From NCBI GenBank assembly GCA_902780865.1, contig CACZHC010000018.1:1-57397 (forward strand): a stretch of 57,397 nt of DNA. The letters run 5' to 3'. Below the pieces are notes generated by a model. That model did no database searches and was not told the DNA's origin. It saw nothing but the letters and a program-made list of their open reading frames with translations. Origin of the DNA: an uncultured bacterium. Lineage in GTDB: Bacteria; Verrucomicrobiota; Kiritimatiellia; RFP12; UBA1067. Of this stretch, positions 27,001 through 35,200 are shown one piece after another (within the stretch, counting starts at the first letter, position 1; each line of letters opens with the position of its first letter). The position numbers and the translations under genes are program-made.

Positions 27001-27153
27001 GATCATCATCCTCGGGTCGTTCTCCTCGCCGGGGTTCACGCGCATGGTCAGGATTCTGGAATCCACCCCGCATTCGAGGAGCGCCTTGTGGATTCCCGCC
27101 ATACCGAGACCGGCGCCGCCGGTCGTGTTGCTGCCTATGTGGACTACTTTCAT
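24079..27153 (-). CDS. GT4 - GT2 - GT2 triple glycosyltransferase
   Basis: 1024 residues. Residues 1-395: GT4 ('MKVVHIGSNTTGGAGLGMAG', 'VTPSYSETFGKTTAESIACG'). Residues about 413-620: GT2 ('RLSIITICYNNAEGLRETLR', 'VDGGSTDGTAEILSEY', 'FLNSGDVL'). Residues about 698-900: a second GT2 closely related to the first ('RLSIITVNKNNKTGLEATLQ', 'VDGGSSDGSLEVIN', 'FLNSGDVL'), clearly an internal duplication. The C-terminal 60 residues are basic and helical. Three transferase sites in one chain suggest assembly of an oligosaccharide repeat. Shine-Dalgarno GGAGAG six bases before the ATG. Codon use is slightly more AT-rich in the second GT2 part than in the first 400 residues, judged by eye. Confidence 0.9.
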   Translation of the reverse strand: MKVVHIGSNTTGGAGLGMAGIHKALLECGVDSRILTMRVNPGEENDPRMMIAEAQPDVSDEAKLLQQMKSKYRGVPMSLPYSSLRLEEHPLVREADVVHLHWVSGMVDIPTFFPAIDKPVVWTVRDENAMMGLYHFARETPVAATPEERALDAKMRALKTEAINKCRDLTYVSLCSAMKERIEASAIGGRETFVIPNRIDTSVFKPGDRRKVREEFGVADGETLILFVAQFLGEKRKGFAELMEALGMLVAKGRAFTVLCVGNGKVQIPTPSGIRLISAGPTANRERMAEFYSAADLFVTPSYSETFGKTTAESIACGTPVVSFPNMGARDIIENGVDGYLSDHFNPVSLSHAIEKALTTKFDRKVMIERIKSRYSQEIIAEKHLALYKHIMGTPAVARRSNAAAVVPHVTLHRNANPRLSIITICYNNAEGLRETLRSTLDAQYSFDDFEQIVVDGGSTDGTAEILSEYAPRLSWYCSEPDNGIYDAMNKGAAHARGEYLLFLNSGDVLLEDMLVEAMRESFNEDLVYADILFLTGSKISKNVAPSMSEITPGWFLFNSLPHQATFIRRALHEKLGGYDATMKISAAPKFIFNALFYHHCSYRKLDCIFSRFDRSGISSQPQMLRAKLQEWMDFLSPYYGKRVAGIAMRWLTVSKALDWDVYTYLRWHPDEFEPLKRHIMDYVVRKQAREKSEKSVVSKCRLSIITVNKNNKTGLEATLQSTLERQNGFADFEQIVVDGGSSDGSLEVINKFKGRLSWYCSEKDSGIYQAMNKGVAHSNGEYLLFLNSGDVLKPNILSSILHERFSEDIVYADMYVTAHGKVTLSHQADVKDLNPGWFLFNTLPHQAAFIRRALHNRLGGYDETMKISAAPKFFFDAVVKYGCSLRKLAKPFSVYDTTGISSQDRWLPEKIKDWEKFWKPYYGERVAAYAKRYMEMLCELPKTKKLAEAESTRALTLERKLQRCEREICALKVSEAYRVGMFVTWPARKAWGGVKCLRENGLRYTAKHFVGKVARLFGSKVTW

Positions 27154-27177
27154 CTCCGTCTCTCCAAAATCATCCGG

Positions 27178-29661
27178 CTACAGTCCGTATCGCGGCCAGG
27201 GTCTCGGCACTTTTCCGCAATCTCGCCAGTTCCGCGTCCTTCGACCGCAATTCGGCGTCCCGCGCCGCCAGCAGGCGTTCCTGGGACTCCACGCGCGCCT
27301 GCAATTTTTCATTGCCGACTTTCTTCTCCTCAAGCCACTTGTCGCGGCGGGACACCTTGCCGCGCTCCTCGGCGAGTTTGGCCTCCGCCCGTTCGTTCTT
27401 CGCCTTTTCCGCCGCCAGCCACTCGTCGCGGCGTACCACTTTCGCCTTTTCCGCCGCCAGCTTCGCCTGCACCGTAGACAGCTTCTCTTCCGCCCGCGCC
27501 GTCTTCGCCTTCTCCGCCGCCAGCCATCCGTCGCGACGGGCGACTTGTGCCTTCGTCGCCTCCAGCTTCGCCTGCGCCGTAGACAGCTTCTCTTCCGCCC
27601 GCGCCGTCTTCGCCTTTTCCGCCGCCACTCTTCCGCCCGCGCCGTCTTCGCCTTTTCCGCCGCCAGCCATTCGTCGCGACGGGCTACCTGTGATTTGACC
27701 GCTTCGAGTTTAGACTTGACCGCTGCAAGGTTTATTTCCACTCTCGCAGTCTTCGCCTTCTCCGCCACCAACCACTCGTCGCGGCGGGCGACTTGAGCCT
27801 TCGCCGATTCCAGTTTGGACCGCTGCAACTGGTGATTGCGCTCAAGCCTTTCCATGAAAATCGACAAAGCAATGTCTCTGCAGTCCGGCGGCAGCATATT
27901 GAGCATCATCGACTTTGCGCGCGCAAGAAATCTATCCTCCAGTCTACGCTCGCGCATATGAAGAAAATCCCTTTCAATGCAGTCGTCCATATAATGCGTC
28001 TGCGCGTATTCTTTTATCAACTTCGATATGGCCAAGACCCCGCGCAATCTTTCACCGGCATTGTCTTGAGACGTCATGATCGATCCATTGCGAAAACGCC
28101 TGTGGAAATACCCATCGTGCACGGCCATGGCCCTGGAAGATGCGGCATGCAGGACGGCGGTGAAAAATTCGTCTTCGTGAATCACACCCGTCGGGAATTT
28201 TATTTTGCAACATTCTAGAATTTCCCGCTTAATCAGTCTTGCACAAACGAGAGCATTGTAAGCCCTTCTGCCCTGCAAAGCCAATGCCATTTCGGCACCT
28301 GACATGCACATGTTGACAAGATCGGCTGGCATATCGTATCTCGTCATACTCGCGAGACGAACTGCCTCAACACTATCTTGGTTGCCACCCGAATCGTCCA
28401 CAAAAGCTTCGACCGCGCATAAAACCAGATCGAGTCTTTCCAGCCGGGCAATATCGAGCAATCGTTCCAGGGCTTCGCTCTCCACCCAGTCATCACTGTC
28501 TAGAAAGTATACATACTCGCCGCGGGCGACGGACAATCCTTTGTTGCGAGCCGCGCCAACGCCGGCATGAGGTTGCCTTATGACAGAAAACCTGCTGTCG
28601 GCAGCAGCATATTCCCCTGCAATCTCGGCGGAACCGTCCTTCGAGCCGTCGTCGACGCAAATTATTTCGATATCGCGAAGCGTTTGATTCGCAACGGAAT
28701 CCAAGCACTGCCGCAAATAATTCGCAGTATTATAGACTGGTATTACAACCGAGACCATCGGGGTTCCAGCACTTGGCAAGACCGGAGCATGACCCCACGC
28801 CTGTTTCCAAAACCGGACGGCGTCGGTCGCATCCACATATCTCCACCAGAGATGAGAAAACCGACGCACCGGGCATTTCCATGGCTTTTGTCTGCTGGTG
28901 AAATGCGCGATCCACATCTCTTCGCCGGTCAAGGCGATCTGCTTCGAGATGCAGTAGTCGCCGAGCTGCACGTTCCAGCGCGGGTCGAGCGGCGCGATTG
29001 CGCCTTTGCAGACGAAGTTCAGGGCGTCCTGGTCGCAGTTCCATTTAGCCGCTTCGAAAACTATCTCTTTGAGCCTGTCGAAGACCGGCTCGCGGCGGAA
29101 ACGCTCCAGATTCATGATCAGCACGCCGGTGTTGACGTAGCCGTCCCATTCCGCGAAGCCCCATTTGGCCGCCCAGGAAACATATTCGGGCTTTGTGGTG
29201 TAAACCACGTCTTTCGCGGCGGCGAAATAGTTGTCGCCAACATCTGTCGCATACAGCTCGCCGAGGTCGCGGCACACGGCGACGTCCACGTCGAGGTACA
29301 CAACCTTGTCGTATGCGGCGAGGACGCTTGGCAGAAGCAGCCGGTAGCACGCCGACAGCGGCAGCCTGGCCGTCTGTTTGTAGCCCGAAAGCCCGGATGC
29401 CACAAGTTCATCCGAAATATCGACGAATCTCACGGTCGCATGGCCGGCCCCGGCGTATCCGGCGACGAACGTCCGGATCGCATCTTCCGGGATGCCCGCG
29501 TGCAGGACTATGATGTCCAGGTTGCTTCCGGGAGAGTTCGCAATCGCCGAGTTTATTGCGACTTTGAGATACGGCAGATAATTCTCGTCCGTCGCCAGCG
29601 CGACGGGTACATTCCGCACGGCAAAGGCCGGCTTGATGTCCGCTCGCGCAATATCCTTCAC
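27178..29661 (-). CDS. GT8 - GT2 glycosyltransferase, C-terminus frameshifted by a tandem duplication
   Basis: 827 residues as it reads. GTG start at 29661 overlaps the wzt stop (GTGA) with AAAGGAGG six bases upstream. Residues 17-275: GT8 ('ALATDENYLPYLKVAINSAI', metal site 'VVYLDVDVAV'). Residues about 298-530: GT2 ('VSVVIPVYNTANYLRQCLDS', 'LDSDDWVESEALERLL'). From about residue 620 a coiled coil of 'ARRDEWLAAEKAKTARAEE' units begins, but after residue about 678 a 38-bp tandem duplication shifts the frame and the rest becomes a Trp/Arg-rich string. Removing one 38-bp copy restores the coiled coil to a stop at 27170 (817 residues). The catalytic domains are unaffected, so the switch would alter assembly or localisation rather than chemistry (inference). 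Confidence 0.85.
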   Translation of the reverse strand: MKDIARADIKPAFAVRNVPVALATDENYLPYLKVAINSAIANSPGSNLDIIVLHAGIPEDAIRTFVAGYAGAGHATVRFVDISDELVASGLSGYKQTARLPLSACYRLLLPSVLAAYDKVVYLDVDVAVCRDLGELYATDVGDNYFAAAKDVVYTTKPEYVSWAAKWGFAEWDGYVNTGVLIMNLERFRREPVFDRLKEIVFEAAKWNCDQDALNFVCKGAIAPLDPRWNVQLGDYCISKQIALTGEEMWIAHFTSRQKPWKCPVRRFSHLWWRYVDATDAVRFWKQAWGHAPVLPSAGTPMVSVVIPVYNTANYLRQCLDSVANQTLRDIEIICVDDGSKDGSAEIAGEYAAADSRFSVIRQPHAGVGAARNKGLSVARGEYVYFLDSDDWVESEALERLLDIARLERLDLVLCAVEAFVDDSGGNQDSVEAVRLASMTRYDMPADLVNMCMSGAEMALALQGRRAYNALVCARLIKREILECCKIKFPTGVIHEDEFFTAVLHAASSRAMAVHDGYFHRRFRNGSIMTSQDNAGERLRGVLAISKLIKEYAQTHYMDDCIERDFLHMRERRLEDRFLARAKSMMLNMLPPDCRDIALSIFMERLERNHQLQRSKLESAKAQVARRDEWLVAEKAKTARVEINLAAVKSKLEAVKSQVARRDEWLAAEKAKTARAEEWRRKRRRRRGRKRSCLRRRRSWRRRRHKSPVATDGWRRRRRRRRGRKRSCLRCRRSWRRKRRKWYAATSGWRRKRRRTNGRRPNSPRSAARCPAATSGLRRRKSAMKNCRRAWSPRNACWRRGTPNCGRRTRNWRDCGKVPRPWPRYGL
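27590..27665. repeat. perfect 38-bp tandem duplication causing a frameshift
   Basis: 27590-27627 and 27628-27665 are identical, each starting CTCTTCCGCCCGCGCC on the plus strand. 38 is not a multiple of three. With one copy the coiled-coil frame runs through; with two it breaks. It lies within a longer stretch of degenerate coding repeats. Confidence 0.92.
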
Positions 29662-30620
29662 TTCCCGCCTCCTTTCAGGATGCGGCGGACTTCTGCGAGT
29701 TTTTTGGACTCTGCGCGCAGTCGCGCGAGTTCTGCGGCGGCCTCGGCCGCCTTGCGGCGACGCTCCTCTTCCTGGCGGCGGCGCTCCTCGGCCTGGCGCT
29801 CTGCCTCGGCCTTCGCCACAGCGCGCTTCGCCGCGATCTCCTCGGAGTCAAACCTGGGCCTCGTCCCGGCCGGGGCGCGCAGAAACTCCTCGTAACAGTC
29901 GCAAACCCCCTGCACATCGTCCGTGAAGGCGATCTGTTCGCCTTTGTGGAGCCAAAGTATCTTGTTGCACAGCGACCGAATCTGGGCGATGGAGTGCGAC
30001 ACCAAGATCGTCGTCGCGCCTCCCTTTATGATTTCGCGCATCTTCGCCTCGCTCTTCTGCCGAAACGCACCGTCGCCGACGGAAAGCACCTCGTCGAGGA
30101 TCAGTATCTCGGGCTTTACGAGCGATGCTATGGCGAACGCGAGGCGCGACTTCATGCCAGATGAGAGCTGCTTGAACGGGCGGTCTTCGAAATCCTTAAG
30201 CTCCGAGAAGTCTATGATGTACTTGTAGGTCTCGTCCATGAACGCGCGGGTATAGCCGAGCATCGCCCCGCGCAGATAGGCGTTCTCCTTGACTGTCAGG
30301 TCTCCGTCGAAGCCGCTCGCGAGTTCAAGCAGGGCGGATACCCGACCTTTCCTCTCTATGCGACCCTGCGTCGGCTCCATTATGCCGGACACGGCCTTGA
30401 GCAGCGTAGACTTGCCCGCACCGTTCGCACCTATGATGCCAAGCATGTCGCCTTTGTATATCTCGAAATCCACGTTCCTGTCGGCCCAGAAGTCGACAAC
30501 CTCGTAGCGCCCGGTCAGGCGACGCATCACCCACTCCTTGAAGCCAATGTTCTTGAAGTCCCCGATCTGGTATCGAATGGAGACGTTGCGGCATGCAAGC
30601 ATGGTCTTCGTATCAGACAT
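29658..30620 (-). CDS. wzt: polysaccharide ABC transporter ATPase (Wzt-like)
   Basis: ATPase that powers export of a finished lipid-linked glycan through Wzm. 320 residues from the ATG at 30620, which overlaps the permease end by 8 bases; an in-frame upstream extension to 30692 lies inside the permease gene and is not used. Seen: 'VSIRYQIGDFKNIGFKEWVM' N-terminus typical of the O-antigen branch, Walker A 'GANGAGKST' (64-72), signature 'LSSGMKSRLAFA', Walker B 'EILILDEVLSVGD'. After residue 245 there is no Wzt sugar-binding beta-sandwich; instead a charged, Arg/Glu/Ala-rich coiled coil. That suggests the Wzt type that does not read a terminal cap, or one docking with the coiled-coil glycosyltransferases next door (inference). 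Confidence 0.93.
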   Translation of the reverse strand: MSDTKTMLACRNVSIRYQIGDFKNIGFKEWVMRRLTGRYEVVDFWADRNVDFEIYKGDMLGIIGANGAGKSTLLKAVSGIMEPTQGRIERKGRVSALLELASGFDGDLTVKENAYLRGAMLGYTRAFMDETYKYIIDFSELKDFEDRPFKQLSSGMKSRLAFAIASLVKPEILILDEVLSVGDGAFRQKSEAKMREIIKGGATTILVSHSIAQIRSLCNKILWLHKGEQIAFTDDVQGVCDCYEEFLRAPAGTRPRFDSEEIAAKRAVAKAEAERQAEERRRQEEERRRKAAEAAAELARLRAESKKLAEVRRILKGGGK

Positions 30621-31380
30621 AGTACAGGAACTTCGTGTTGTAGTGCTTGTACATGAACGAACCGGCCAGAAACGCGGCAACGGCGAAGCCAAGAAGCGTC
30701 AAATGCGATCCGACGGACGGCACAGTTCCCGCCAGGACGATTTCGCGGATGTAGGCGATGTGGCGATAGACGGGGTTGAGAGAGAAGGCCAGCTGCAGCG
30801 CCGGCGGGAATTTGTCGATCGTGTAGAAGACCGCAGACCCGTACATGATGAGCTGTACCAGGACCGACCAGAGGTAGTCGATGTCCCTGAAGAAGACGAA
30901 GAGCGCCGAAAGAATCATGCCGATGCCGACGTTGAACAGCAGCAGCGTCATGACGGGATAGACAAGGAGCAGGAACCGCCAAGAGAACGACACGTGGTCT
31001 AACGCGCAGAACGCGAAGAACACAAGCAGCGTCAGCGTGAAGTTTATCAGGACCTGGATGTTTATCGAAAAGAGAAAGAGGTACTTCGGGACATTGACCT
31101 TGGTGAAGATGGACGCGTTGCTGAAAAGACTGCGCATTCCGCCGTTGGTCGACTCAGCGAACCAGTTGAACGTCAAAAGCCCGCAGAAAAGGTAGGTGGT
31201 GTAGTGATTAACAGTACGGCCGAAGAAGTTTTCGAAGACGACCTTCATGACGAGAAGCATAAGCAGCGGAGAAAGCATGCTCCACCCCACTCCAAGAATC
31301 GTACGTTTGTACTTCTTCTTGAAATCGCGCTTGACAAGCTCCTCGAAGAGGAACTGGTGCTTCTTCAGCTTCCCTAACAT
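30613..31380 (-). CDS. wzm: polysaccharide ABC transporter permease (Wzm-like)
   Basis: Inner-membrane half of the O-antigen/capsule exporter, ABC-2 family, 255 residues. Seen: N-terminal amphipathic 'VKRDFKKKYKRTILGVGWSM', the conserved ABC-2 entry; six hydrophobic segments; and 'DIDYLWSVLVQLIMYGSAVF' before the last helices. Starts an operon: promoter TTGAAC-17-TATAAT ends six bases before the ATG. The ATPase gene overlaps its end by 8 bases, so the two subunits are coupled. Confidence 0.94.
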   Translation of the reverse strand: MLGKLKKHQFLFEELVKRDFKKKYKRTILGVGWSMLSPLLMLLVMKVVFENFFGRTVNHYTTYLFCGLLTFNWFAESTNGGMRSLFSNASIFTKVNVPKYLFLFSINIQVLINFTLTLLVFFAFCALDHVSFSWRFLLLVYPVMTLLLFNVGIGMILSALFVFFRDIDYLWSVLVQLIMYGSAVFYTIDKFPPALQLAFSLNPVYRHIAYIREIVLAGTVPSVGSHLTLLGFAVAAFLAGSFMYKHYNTKFLYYV

Positions 31381-31386
31381 GTGGAT

Positions 31387-31415
31387 ATTATACCAAATGC
31401 CGTGGTGCGGTTCAA
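31387..31415 (-). promoter_or_regulatory. sigma-70 promoter of the wzm/wzt glycosyltransferase operon
   Basis: TTGAAC (31415-31410), 17-base spacer ending in TGG, TATAAT (31392-31387). The -10 box is only six bases from the wzm ATG and there is no Shine-Dalgarno, so the mRNA should be leaderless. Confidence 0.7.
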
Positions 31416-31435
31416 CGCAACACGCCTTAATGCAG

Positions 31436-31469
31436 CTCGGCGGCGAGCGCTATGCGACTCGCCGCCGAG
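31436..31469 (-). terminator. 12-bp stem hairpin after the BspA-type gene
   Basis: CTCGGCGGCGAG and CTCGCCGCCGAG pair perfectly around a 10-base loop, 23 bases after the stop of the surface-protein gene. No run of T follows, so it may be a hairpin mRNA end or a Rho-assisted stop. Confidence 0.6.
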
Positions 31470-31492
31470 GAGGTGAACATCGCTCTTTGCGA

Positions 31493-32265
31493 CTATTTGG
31501 TGACGGTAACCGCCCAGGTCATCGCGGGCTTCTTGCAAGTCGCGATGCCATAGCCAACGCCGTCGACCACAACGCCGCTCACCTTGACGGTGTACTTCTT
31601 GAGCTTGGTCTTCTTGCCCGAGCCCTGAAGCGAGTACAGCTTGAACGAGCCCTTGAACGTCCCCTTCTTTGGCGTGTAGGAGAGCTTCATGCCAGAAAGA
31701 TTGGTCTTGCCCTTCGCATCGTCAACCAAGAGGTCCTTGCCGGACAGCGGGTCGTAGAGCTCAGACGGCACTGTGCCCTTCTTCGGCTTGCCCCACTTGA
31801 CGCCCGCCGCCTTCTTGAACTTCCACTTGCCGTTGTTGACGTCTGCCACCTCGGAATACGGCAGAAGCCCCGTAAGCACCATGCCGGAGAACGCCGACAC
31901 GTCGTCCATTTCAACGGACGCAGTCGCGCTCTTGCCGCTCCAGGGCACGCAAACGGACGCGGACTGCACGTGCCAGCCGCCGAGCGATCCGGCGAACTTC
32001 GTGCCGCCTATTGCGACGTACATCATGCCCAGCGACTTGACCGGGAGGTAGCCGACGGAAGGCGCCACTCCGTCCACGGGAGCCGTCTGCGCCTTGATGC
32101 TGTACTTCTTGCCGTTGAGCAGAGTGACCGAGCCGCCTATCTTGCTCTTTCCTTTCTTCGCCTTGCCGAGCTTGAGCTCCACGATGCCGACGACATCGCA
32201 GCCGTCGTACACCGCGCCATGGAGAACCACGGCCGAGGGAGCGCTGTAGGGTTCGGTGATGTCGG
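31493..32265. repeat. C-terminal module cassette, copy 2
   Basis: Same-orientation near-identical partner of 13688-14456. Differences are scattered, with a short variable stretch where KEKKMSS in copy 1 corresponds to KAKKGKS here. Confidence 0.85.
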
Positions 32266-35200
32266 CTATGTCGAGAAATTCGTAGCATGGCACAGGTTCG
32301 ACCTCAGGCTCCGGATCGACCGGGGCGCCGCCTTCGCCATCGCCACCTTCGCCTTCGCCGCCACCATCGCCATCGCCGCCAGACTCGCCGCCACCGCCGT
32401 TCTCTTTCCAGTGCGCGTACACCGTCATGTCCTGCGTCACAACCGTCTCCGGCGTCACCTTTGTGCCGCCGCTCTTCGCGGTCCACCAGCCGTCGAGCGT
32501 GTATCCTTCGCGCGTGGCGATGGGGAACTCCCAGATGGTCGCTCCTTCCTCCACGTCGATGTCGAGCAGGTCGGCCGTTCCGCCGTTCGCGTCGAACGTG
32601 ACGGTGTGCATGACCGGGTGCGGCTCCGGGATGGTTTCATCCACCCGTATCGCGCGATCTTGCCATACGCCAGCATTGAGCGCCGCATCCCAGCCTTGCA
32701 CATACGGCGAGACCAGGCTCTCCAATTCTGCCGGCGTATCCGTGTAGATCTCTTCGCCAACCGTCGGGCAGTCGCAAAGATATGTCACGGTCTTGAGAAA
32801 GTTGCAAAGCTTGAACGCATTGTTCCCGATTTCCGTCACGCTCTTCGGTATCGTCACGTACTGCAGTACGCATCCTAACTCGTTCATGAACGCCTGTGTG
32901 CCAATGCGTGTTACGCCCTCCGGAACCGTAAGGTCAGTCGCGTGCCCGTAGTAGCCATGCAGTACGTTGCGCACGATGACGAAGCCTTCCGCGTCTGCCA
33001 TCTTAAAGCAGCAGAGGAACGCGCCTTCTCCAATGTCGTCGATTTCATCCAGTCTCGTTACGCTTTCCAGTTCGGTGCAGCAGAAGAACGCGCCTACGCC
33101 GATGCCTGTCACGCTTGCCGGGAGCGTCACGCGTGTCAGAGAGGGCATGCCCATCATTGCGGAACGCCGTAGAAACGCGCCGCCGCCGATGCGTGTCACG
33201 CCCTCCGGAACAGTCACGTCCACTGCCGCGCCGTAATAACCGTGGAGGACGTTCTGCACGATGACGAACCCATTCTGGTCGGCCAATCCGCTGCACATGT
33301 AAAAAGCATGGTCTTCTATGGTTTTCACGCTCGCAGGAATCGTCACCTTTGTCATCTTATTGCAGTACCAGAAAGCAAATTCCCCGATCTTCGTCACGGG
33401 CTTGCCGCCGAGCGTAGAGGGAATCGTCACGTCTCCCGTCGGTTCGGGCGAGACGGCGCACGAGCTGTAGTTGCAGATCTCCGCCTCGTCGCCATTGATG
33501 TGGTACGTCCAGGTGTAGCCGTTTTCATCGGTCCACTCGGCCAGCTTGACGCGGACGCCGCGATCCTGCCAGGTTCCAGATTCTATCGCCTCGTCCCATC
33601 CAGTCATGCCCTCCGTCACGACCGACACGAGGTCGTCCGGCGTGCCGTCGTACAGGTCGTCTCCTGTCGCTGTCGTCGGGCACACGCCAAGGTATGTCAC
33701 CGTCTTCAGCTTTTCGCAGCATGAGAACGCGGCATACCCGATCGTCTTGACGCTCGCCGGTATCGTCAGGCTTGTGATTGACGTGCACCAGTAGAACGCG
33801 GCAGACCCGATTGTCGTCACTCCGTCGGGAATCGTCACGCCCGTGAGTTTTTCGCAGCTGTCGAACGCGCTCGGCCCTATGACCTTCAGATTTTTCGGCA
33901 GCGTCGCGGTCTCAAGACCGGTGCACGCGAAGAACGCGCTTTCGCCGATCGACTGTACGCCGTCCGGTATGGTCACGTTTTTGAGAGCGACACATTCATC
34001 AAACGCGTATTCCTCGATGTTCGTAACGCTTGAGGGAATAAACACTTGCGTAAGGCCATCGCACTGCTCAAACGCATGGGCTCCGATGCCCGTCACGGGT
34101 TTGCCGCCAAGCGTGGAGGGAATCACCAGATAGCCGTTCGGCAGGGGATTGACCGCTATTGCGCCATTGTTGCAGATCTGCGCCTCGTTTCCGATGATGC
34201 GGTAGGTCCAGGTATGGCCTTTTCCATCGTTCTCCGTCGGCAGCACCGCGATAATGTCGCGATCCTGCCATGTCCCCGCCTCAAGCGCCGCGTCCCATCC
34301 GGTCGTGCCCTCTGTCACGATGGATTGAACGCCTTCCGCCGCGTTGTTGTAGATCTTGTCGGCCGCCGGGCAGTTGCCGAGATACCTCACGGAGGCGAGG
34401 TTGCCGCAAGCGGCGAAAGCATTGATGCCGACGTTCGTCACGCTCGCGGGAATGGTGATGGATTCGATTGCGGTGTAGGCGAACGCATGGCTCTCGATCG
34501 AGTAAAGATATTTGGGCAATGTGACCGTCGTAAGATTCTCGCAATGGCCGAACGCGTTGTCCCCGATGCGATGCACCGTTCCGTCCGGGGTGCAGATTTC
34601 CACCGATTCGAGATTGTCGCAGTGGTAGAAGGCGCAACTCGAGATGTTCGTCGTACCCTCCACAATAGCGACAGAGGTCATGTTGTCGCAGTCGCGGAAG
34701 GCGTTGCTTCCGATGCTTCTGACGATTTTGCCGCCCAGTACGTCTGGAACCACCACGGCGCCGGTCGGTTTTGGCGAGACGGCGACGGCGCCGCCATATC
34801 CGTCGTCATAGAAGATCTCGGCGCCGTCGTTAACTATACGGTACGCCCATGTGTATTTGCCGACGGTCGCAGTGCCCGTGCCGTAAATCGCACGGCCCTG
34901 CCACGTGCCGGCCGCGATGGCGTCCGACCAGCCAGATGCCGTGGCGGGAACCGTCGTGACGAGGCTCTGCGGCGTCGACTGATAGATATCCGCGCCGACG
35001 TGTTCAGGAATGTCGCCCGCGAACGTGACGCTCTTGAGGCTGGTGCAGCAGTCGAACACCATGTCGCCGATCCACGTCACGCCCGACGGAATCGCGATGG
35101 ATTTGAGCCCGGTGCAGTCGGAGAACGCGCCGTCGCGTATGGCCGTCACGCCATCCGGGATCGACACGCCCGTCATGCCGGGGCAGTCGAAGAACGCGTT

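Noticed and set aside
27178..27589. Trp/Arg-rich C-terminal tail of the GT8-GT2 protein as a functional domain
   Set aside because: It is the coiled-coil sequence read out of frame after the 38-bp duplication; the other frame keeps regular Glu/Lys/Ala units to a stop at 27170.
31247..32878. 543-residue plus-strand reading frame with similarity to the one at 13667
   Set aside because: The similarity comes only from the duplicated C-terminal cassette on the minus strand; it is not independent evidence of coding.
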